Below are positions 31,631 through 36,223 of a stretch of DNA of 36,223 bases, piece after piece. Source of the DNA: Tissierellia bacterium. GTDB taxonomy: Bacteria > Bacillota > Clostridia > Tissierellales > Tepidimicrobiaceae. Numbering within the stretch: position 1 is the first letter of the stretch; the number at the start of each line of letters is the position of its first letter. The notes under the pieces were generated by a model. The model saw only the letters and a program-made list of their open reading frames with translations. It was not told the DNA's origin and searched no databases. The translations under genes were made by a program, and so were the position numbers. The DNA lies in NCBI GenBank assembly GCA_012518955.1, contig JAAYRD010000065.1, forward strand, positions 1 to 36,223. Direction: 5' to 3'.

Positions 31631-32566
31631 ATTGGATTTCTATATATAGTGAAAGAGGAAAAGTATTATAGACATTATAGAAGGGGACTTAATAAGATTA
31701 TTCCTGAAATATTTGTTCCAGTATCTAAACCAAAAATCTTGGATCATGTTTATGATTTAAATGAACAAAGGATAGGGATTGTAGGAGGGATTTTTTTAAA
31801 GAAATCTAATATTTATAAGGAGGAATTAATAGAAAGACTTGTAATGGGCATCGAAAGTATTAAACTGGAAGATACTCATAGCTTAATACTGGAGGAGTTA
31901 TATCTATTCAATAAAGATGATATAGAGTTTATTGAAAATAGAACTGGGTTGCAAGTAATAGAAGGCATAGATGTAATAGTAGCTTTTTTGGGTCGGGTAT
32001 TAGAAGATATTTATAGAATATTGGAAGATGATTTAAGGAATAAGGAAGTTTTGATAATAGGAAATTATGGAGATTTAACACAGAACATCATAAAAGCTAT
32101 ATGTACAAAGGTAAGATTTGTAACTTTGATTGGAGATTATAATAATGATATAGAGGATTTAATTATAGAAGTTTTAGAAAAGACAGGTTTATCAATTTTT
32201 TATTCTAAAAGTATAGAAAAAATCTTGCCAAATTATTCTATAATAATCAACTTAGATGAAAATCCTGATATTGATATAAGTAAAATTAGAAAACAGGTTA
32301 TAATGTTTGATCTTAGTACTAAAGGAGCAATGAATAAATTAATGATGAATGGAAAGGGACCAAAAGCCATAGAGGATTTTATTTTTCAGTTGAATCAGGA
32401 AAACATTAAAGAAAACCAGTGGATAGAAGATTTAATGCCTTCATATGTTTATGAATATTTTTATCCCACAGAGTCTGCAAAACTAAAAAAAATATGTGTT
32501 GGTGGGAATTTATATAATATTGAGGATTTTGCAGATTATTATGTAAAGGATAGGGGAAAATTGTAA
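31631..32566 (+). CDS. Uncharacterised protein, possible Rossmann-like fold; putative ATT start
   Basis: Long coding ORF in a compact operon; KEVLIIGNYGDLTQNIIKAICTKVRFVTLIGD resembles a Rossmann beta-alpha-beta. SD AAGGAG at 31618-31623 places the start at ATT 31631; ORF track starts at TTG 31610, upstream of the SD. Confidence 0.75.
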   Translation: MGFLYIVKEEKYYRHYRRGLNKIIPEIFVPVSKPKILDHVYDLNEQRIGIVGGIFLKKSNIYKEELIERLVMGIESIKLEDTHSLILEELYLFNKDDIEFIENRTGLQVIEGIDVIVAFLGRVLEDIYRILEDDLRNKEVLIIGNYGDLTQNIIKAICTKVRFVTLIGDYNNDIEDLIIEVLEKTGLSIFYSKSIEKILPNYSIIINLDENPDIDISKIRKQVIMFDLSTKGAMNKLMMNGKGPKAIEDFIFQLNQENIKENQWIEDLMPSYVYEYFYPTESAKLKKICVGGNLYNIEDFADYYVKDRGKL

Positions 32567-32569
32567 CAC

Positions 32570-32598
32570 TTGACAACAATCATTCCTTTGCATATAAT
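32570..32598 (+). promoter_or_regulatory. Consensus sigma-A promoter before greA
   Basis: TTGACA - 17 nt - TATAAT. Confidence 0.88.
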
Positions 32599-32680
32599 AT
32601 CTTGGATAAAACTAGTTATTATTTAGATTTTTACTCAAAAGGTGGTTGGGGGCCAAATATTTAATAAAGGAGAGATAGAC

Positions 32681-33157
32681 ATGGCTGAAAGGGAAGTATT
32701 CTTAACGTTTGAAGGGTTAAGAAAACTTGAAACTGAATTGGATGAGTTGAAAACAGTTAAAAGAAAAGAGGTTGCAGAAAAGATTAAGCAAGCATTGGCT
32801 TTTGGAGATATAAGTGAAAACTCTGAATATGATCAGGCAAAAAATGAGCAAGCCCAATTGGAACAAAGAATAGCGAAATTAGAAATGATATTGAGAAATG
32901 CTAAACTAATAGATGAAGAAGATATTACTACTGATGTAGTAAGTATAGGTTCAAAAGTTATAGTAAAGGATTTAGAGTATGATGAAGAAATGGAATACAT
33001 TATAGTTGGTTCTGCAGAGGCGGATCCATATGAAGGAAAAATTTCTAATGAATCCCCTGTAGGTAGGGCTTTACTAGGAAAAGGAAAAGAACAAGTTGTA
33101 GAGGTACATGTGCCAGATGGACTTATTAAATATCAAATTTTAAGTATTACTAGATAA
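32681..33157 (+). CDS. greA: Transcription elongation factor GreA
   Basis: [46 protein letters not shown] 32681 after AAAGGAGAG; ORF track begins at 32642. Confidence 0.97.
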   Translation: MAEREVFLTFEGLRKLETELDELKTVKRKEVAEKIKQALAFGDISENSEYDQAKNEQAQLEQRIAKLEMILRNAKLIDEEDITTDVVSIGSKVIVKDLEYDEEMEYIIVGSAEADPYEGKISNESPVGRALLGKGKEQVVEVHVPDGLIKYQILSITR

Positions 33158-33176
33158 GAGGAGGTATTAGTATATA

Positions 33177-34661
33177 ATGTCGGGAACGGAAGAGAATCTT
33201 AATGAGATGCTGATGATAAGGAGAAAAAAATTACAGGAATTAAAAGAGAATGGAATAGATCCTTTTGTTGTAGAAAAATATGATTATACCCATCACAGTA
33301 CTCTAATACATGATAACTTTGAAGAATTAGAGGAGAAAACGGTTTCCATTGCAGGCAGGATAATGTCTAGAAGAGGTCATGGTAAAGTTAGTTTTATGGA
33401 CCTACAAGACAGCAAAGGAAGAATACAAATCTTTATTAGAATGGATACCATAGGCAAGGATGATTATGAAAAACTAGGCCTATTGGATATGGGAGATATT
33501 ATTGGGGTTCAGGGTGAAGTATTTAGGACTAGGTCAGGCGAGATATCCATAAGGGCAAAGAAGATTAAACTGTTGACAAAGTCCCTACAGATATTGCCTG
33601 AAAAGTTTCATGGGCTAAAAGACCAAGATTTGAGATATAGACAAAGATATGTGGATCTGATAGTGAATCCAGAAGTAAAAGAAACTTTTGTACTAAGATC
33701 TAAGATAATTAAAGCTGTCAGGGAATATTTAGATAAGAGAGATTTTCTGGAGGTAGATACTCCTATTTTAAATACAGTTGCAGGGGGAGCAAATGCTCGT
33801 CCATTTATTACTCATCATAATAGTTTGGACATAGATATGTATCTAAGGATAGCTAATGAATTATACTTAAAAAGACTTATAGTTGGTGGATTTGAAAAGG
33901 TATATGAAATGGGAAGGATGTTTAGGAATGAAGGAATGAGCCACAAGCATAACCCAGAGTTCACAAACATTGAGCTATATCAAGCTTATGCAGACTATGA
34001 AGATATGATGGTTTTAACAGAAGAACTAATAGCTTATGTTGCGGAGAAAACCTTAGGTTCACCTAAAATTAATTATCAAGGTAAAGAGATAGACTTAACT
34101 CCACCTTGGAGAAGACTTAGTATGATTGATGCCATAAAAGAGTATGTAGGTGTGGATTTTAATACTATAGAAACAGATGAGGAAGCTATAAATGTTGCTA
34201 AAGAAAAAGGTCTAGAGGTAGAACCTGGCATGAGGAGAGGTCATATAATTAGTGAGATGTTTGAGGAATTTTGTGAGGAATTTTTAGTTCAACCTACTTT
34301 CATTACTCATCATCCTGTAGAGGTTTCTCCATTGGCAAAGCGTAATCCAGATGATCCAAGATTAACCAATAGATTTGAAGCTTTTATAAATACTTGGGAA
34401 ATAGCAAATGCATTTAGTGAGTTGAATGATCCAATAGACCAAAAACAAAGATTTGCAGAGCAATCCAAACAAAGAGATGCAGGGGATGTGGAAGCACATA
34501 TGATGGACATGGACTTTGTGAATGCACTGGAAGTTGGTTTACCACCAACAGGTGGACTGGGTATAGGAATAGATAGACTTATAATTATATTGACTAATCA
34601 ACCCTCTATTAGGGATGTAATACTGTTTCCAACCATGAAACCAATACATGAAGAAGATTAA
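33177..34661 (+). CDS. lysS: Lysyl-tRNA synthetase, class II
   Basis: Class II motifs, [60 protein letters not shown]. Confidence 0.97.
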   Translation: MSGTEENLNEMLMIRRKKLQELKENGIDPFVVEKYDYTHHSTLIHDNFEELEEKTVSIAGRIMSRRGHGKVSFMDLQDSKGRIQIFIRMDTIGKDDYEKLGLLDMGDIIGVQGEVFRTRSGEISIRAKKIKLLTKSLQILPEKFHGLKDQDLRYRQRYVDLIVNPEVKETFVLRSKIIKAVREYLDKRDFLEVDTPILNTVAGGANARPFITHHNSLDIDMYLRIANELYLKRLIVGGFEKVYEMGRMFRNEGMSHKHNPEFTNIELYQAYADYEDMMVLTEELIAYVAEKTLGSPKINYQGKEIDLTPPWRRLSMIDAIKEYVGVDFNTIETDEEAINVAKEKGLEVEPGMRRGHIISEMFEEFCEEFLVQPTFITHHPVEVSPLAKRNPDDPRLTNRFEAFINTWEIANAFSELNDPIDQKQRFAEQSKQRDAGDVEAHMMDMDFVNALEVGLPPTGGLGIGIDRLIIILTNQPSIRDVILFPTMKPIHEED

Positions 34662-34693
34662 AGATGAGCCAAAGGATATCCTTTGGCTCATCT
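34662..34693. repeat. 32-bp perfect palindrome after lysS
   Basis: AGATGAGCCAAAGGAT|ATCCTTTGGCTCATCT; no T-tract follows (ATATATG). Confidence 0.9.
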
Positions 34694-34768
34694 ATATATG
34701 ATTAGACTCAAGAAGAATATTTTTTATTGTATTGAAAAGTATCTTTACTTTTATTTGGGGGAATATAT

Positions 34769-35338
34769 ATGTATACATTAGAAGAACTTCAAGCTATAGC
34801 AAATAAATGCTATAGATGTCCTTTGTCAAAAACTAGAACCAATGTAGTTTTTGGCGAAGGAAATAGTAAAGCATCTATTATGTTTGTAGGAGAGGGGCCT
34901 GGATATTATGAGGATAAGATAGGGCGACCTTTTGTAGGAAGGGCGGGTCAATTATTAGATAAAATGCTAAAGGCGATTGGGCTCAAGAGAGAAGATGTAT
35001 ATATTGCAAATATAGTAAAGTGTAGACCACCTAAAAATAGAAATCCATTAGAGGGAGAAAGTCAAGTTTGTATTGAATTTCTAAGATGGCAGGTAAAGAT
35101 AATAGAGCCTGATATAATAGTATGCTTAGGGGCAGTTGCAGCAAGAAACATAATCGATAAAAATTTTAGAATTACCAAAAGCAGAGGAACTTGGTATAAA
35201 AAAGGTAATTTTAATATGATAGCTACATATCATCCGGCTGCTCTTCTAAGAGATGAGAGTAAAAAGAAGGATGCCTGGGAAGATTTTAAGAGTATACGGG
35301 ATACATACAAAGAAATAGAGAAATATATGGAAGGCTGA
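34769..35338 (+). CDS. Family 4 uracil-DNA glycosylase (Fe-S type)
   Basis: GEGPGYYEDKIGRPFVGRAGQLLDKML, CYRC near N-terminus, KCRPP..NRNPLEGESQVC, YHPAALLR. Confidence 0.94.
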   Translation: MYTLEELQAIANKCYRCPLSKTRTNVVFGEGNSKASIMFVGEGPGYYEDKIGRPFVGRAGQLLDKMLKAIGLKREDVYIANIVKCRPPKNRNPLEGESQVCIEFLRWQVKIIEPDIIVCLGAVAARNIIDKNFRITKSRGTWYKKGNFNMIATYHPAALLRDESKKKDAWEDFKSIRDTYKEIEKYMEG

Positions 35339-35342
35339 TAGA

Positions 35343-35921
35343 ATGAAAGCACAAAACATTAAAAGACTAAATGAAAAAATCATAAAGGAATTTTCTAAAG
35401 AAAAACTAATATTGGGACACGGGAATTTAAACAGTACTATTGTATTGATTGGAGAAGCCCCTGGGGCAAAGGAGATAGAAATAGGTGAACCATTTGTAGG
35501 ACAGGCAGGGAAGTATTTAAATGAGTTTTTAGAAGCGCTAGATATTGATAGGGATGATGTATATATTACAAATGCAGTCAAGTATAGGCCTACCAAAACC
35601 AACCATAAAACTGGAAGATTGTCTAATAGAACTCCCACCATAAAGGAGATAGATAGTTTTAGAAAGTATTTAAATGAAGAAATTGCTATAGTGGATCCTA
35701 AGATAGTAGTTACTCTAGGTAATATACCTCTTAGGGCTATTTTCAATGAAAATTTGAAGATTGGAGAAGTTCATGGCAGACTAATGGAGAAAGATATTGA
35801 GAACAATAAATATAAAATATTTCCTCTATACCATCCAGCGGCAGTAATATATAGACGAGAATTGAAGGCGGTCTATATGAAGGACTTAGCTAGTTTGGAA
35901 ATAATAATAAAAAACTTTTAA
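35343..35921 (+). CDS. Second uracil-DNA glycosylase family 4-like protein, cysteine-free
   Basis: GEAPGAKEIEIGEPFVGQAGKYLNEFLEAL, VKYRPTKTN, YHPAAVIYRRE; no Cys in the whole ORF. Starts 4 nt after the upstream UDG stop. Confidence 0.85.
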   Translation: MKAQNIKRLNEKIIKEFSKEKLILGHGNLNSTIVLIGEAPGAKEIEIGEPFVGQAGKYLNEFLEALDIDRDDVYITNAVKYRPTKTNHKTGRLSNRTPTIKEIDSFRKYLNEEIAIVDPKIVVTLGNIPLRAIFNENLKIGEVHGRLMEKDIENNKYKIFPLYHPAAVIYRRELKAVYMKDLASLEIIIKNF

Positions 35922-35928
35922 AAAACTG

Positions 35929-35955
35929 TTGACTTTTTATAACAAAGGGTATAAT
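35929..35955 (+). promoter_or_regulatory. rRNA promoter P1 candidate
   Basis: TTGACT - 15 nt - TATAAT (alternative TAATAT at 17 nt). Confidence 0.6.
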
Positions 35956-36000
35956 ATATATAACTGTCAGCTAAAAACAATCTAGAAATTCCAGCAACAA

Positions 36001-36030
36001 GTCAATAGATTTTTCAAAATAGCTATTGAC
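36001..36030. repeat. Inverted repeat overlapping the -35 of rRNA P2
   Basis: GTCAATAG (36001-36008) / CTATTGAC (36023-36030), with inner ATTT/AAAT complementarity. Confidence 0.75.
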
Positions 36031-36054
36031 AAGTATGAAAACAATTGATATACT
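36026..36054 (+). promoter_or_regulatory. rRNA promoter P2 candidate
   Basis: TTGACA - 17 nt - TATACT. Confidence 0.85.
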
Positions 36055-36074
36055 AAGCAAGTTGACATTAAAAA

Positions 36075-36095
36075 TGAACCTTTAAAACCAAACAA
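36075..36095 (+). promoter_or_regulatory. boxA-like antitermination element in the rRNA leader
   Basis: TGAACCTTTAAAACCAAACAA resembles Firmicutes rRNA leader boxA (TGTTCTTTGAAAACTAA-type). Confidence 0.45.
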
Positions 36096-36158
36096 TGTGA
36101 AATACTTTGAGCGAACTTCGAGCTAATCGAAGACATCAAATAAGAGCAAGGCAAACTT

Positions 36159-36223
<65 letters not shown>

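Noticed and set aside
35246-35746. 166-aa minus-strand ORF antisense to the UDG pair
   Set aside because: Low-complexity hydrophobic translation typical of antisense frames in AT-rich genes; fully overlaps well-supported coding sequence on the plus strand.
36116-36132. CTTCGA-GCTAA-TCGAAG hairpin in the rRNA leader as a regulatory element
   Set aside because: Most simply part of normal pre-16S leader processing structure.

Overview
This window is a low-GC Firmicutes chromosome segment. Gene content and order suggest a spore-forming clostridium or Tissierellia-type organism (inference). The core is the conserved housekeeping, sporulation and cell-wall block known from Bacillus subtilis: murC (minus strand), then spoVG-glmU-prs-pth-mfd-prsA-like-spoVT-spoVB-like-mazG/yabN-HU-rqcP-yabP-yabQ-divIC-S1 protein-spoIIE-tilS-hpt-ftsH-ECF S component-coaX-dus-unknown ORF-greA-lysS-two family-4-like uracil-DNA glycosylases. 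The right edge enters the 5' end of a 16S rRNA gene with tandem promoter candidates. The left end carries a class II superoxide reductase (minus), a THUMP methyltransferase, a PduO-type adenosyltransferase, a PAS-PP2C phosphatase, pgi and an LCP protein. I see no CRISPR array, mobile element, tRNA or obvious new multi-gene system. The best second-look items are: (1) a tandem UDG-like paralog with no cysteines, so without the Fe-S ligands of its neighbour; (2) an uncharacterised Rossmann-like ORF between dus and greA that seems to use an ATT start codon; (3) a candidate Spo0A-type spoIIE promoter with 21-bp spacing; (4) an inverted repeat around a promoter that could sequester the Shine-Dalgarno of the gene at the left edge; (5) a 15-codon ORF translationally coupled to mfd at the syntenic position of fin. 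All annotations come from reading the sequence; no database search was run.
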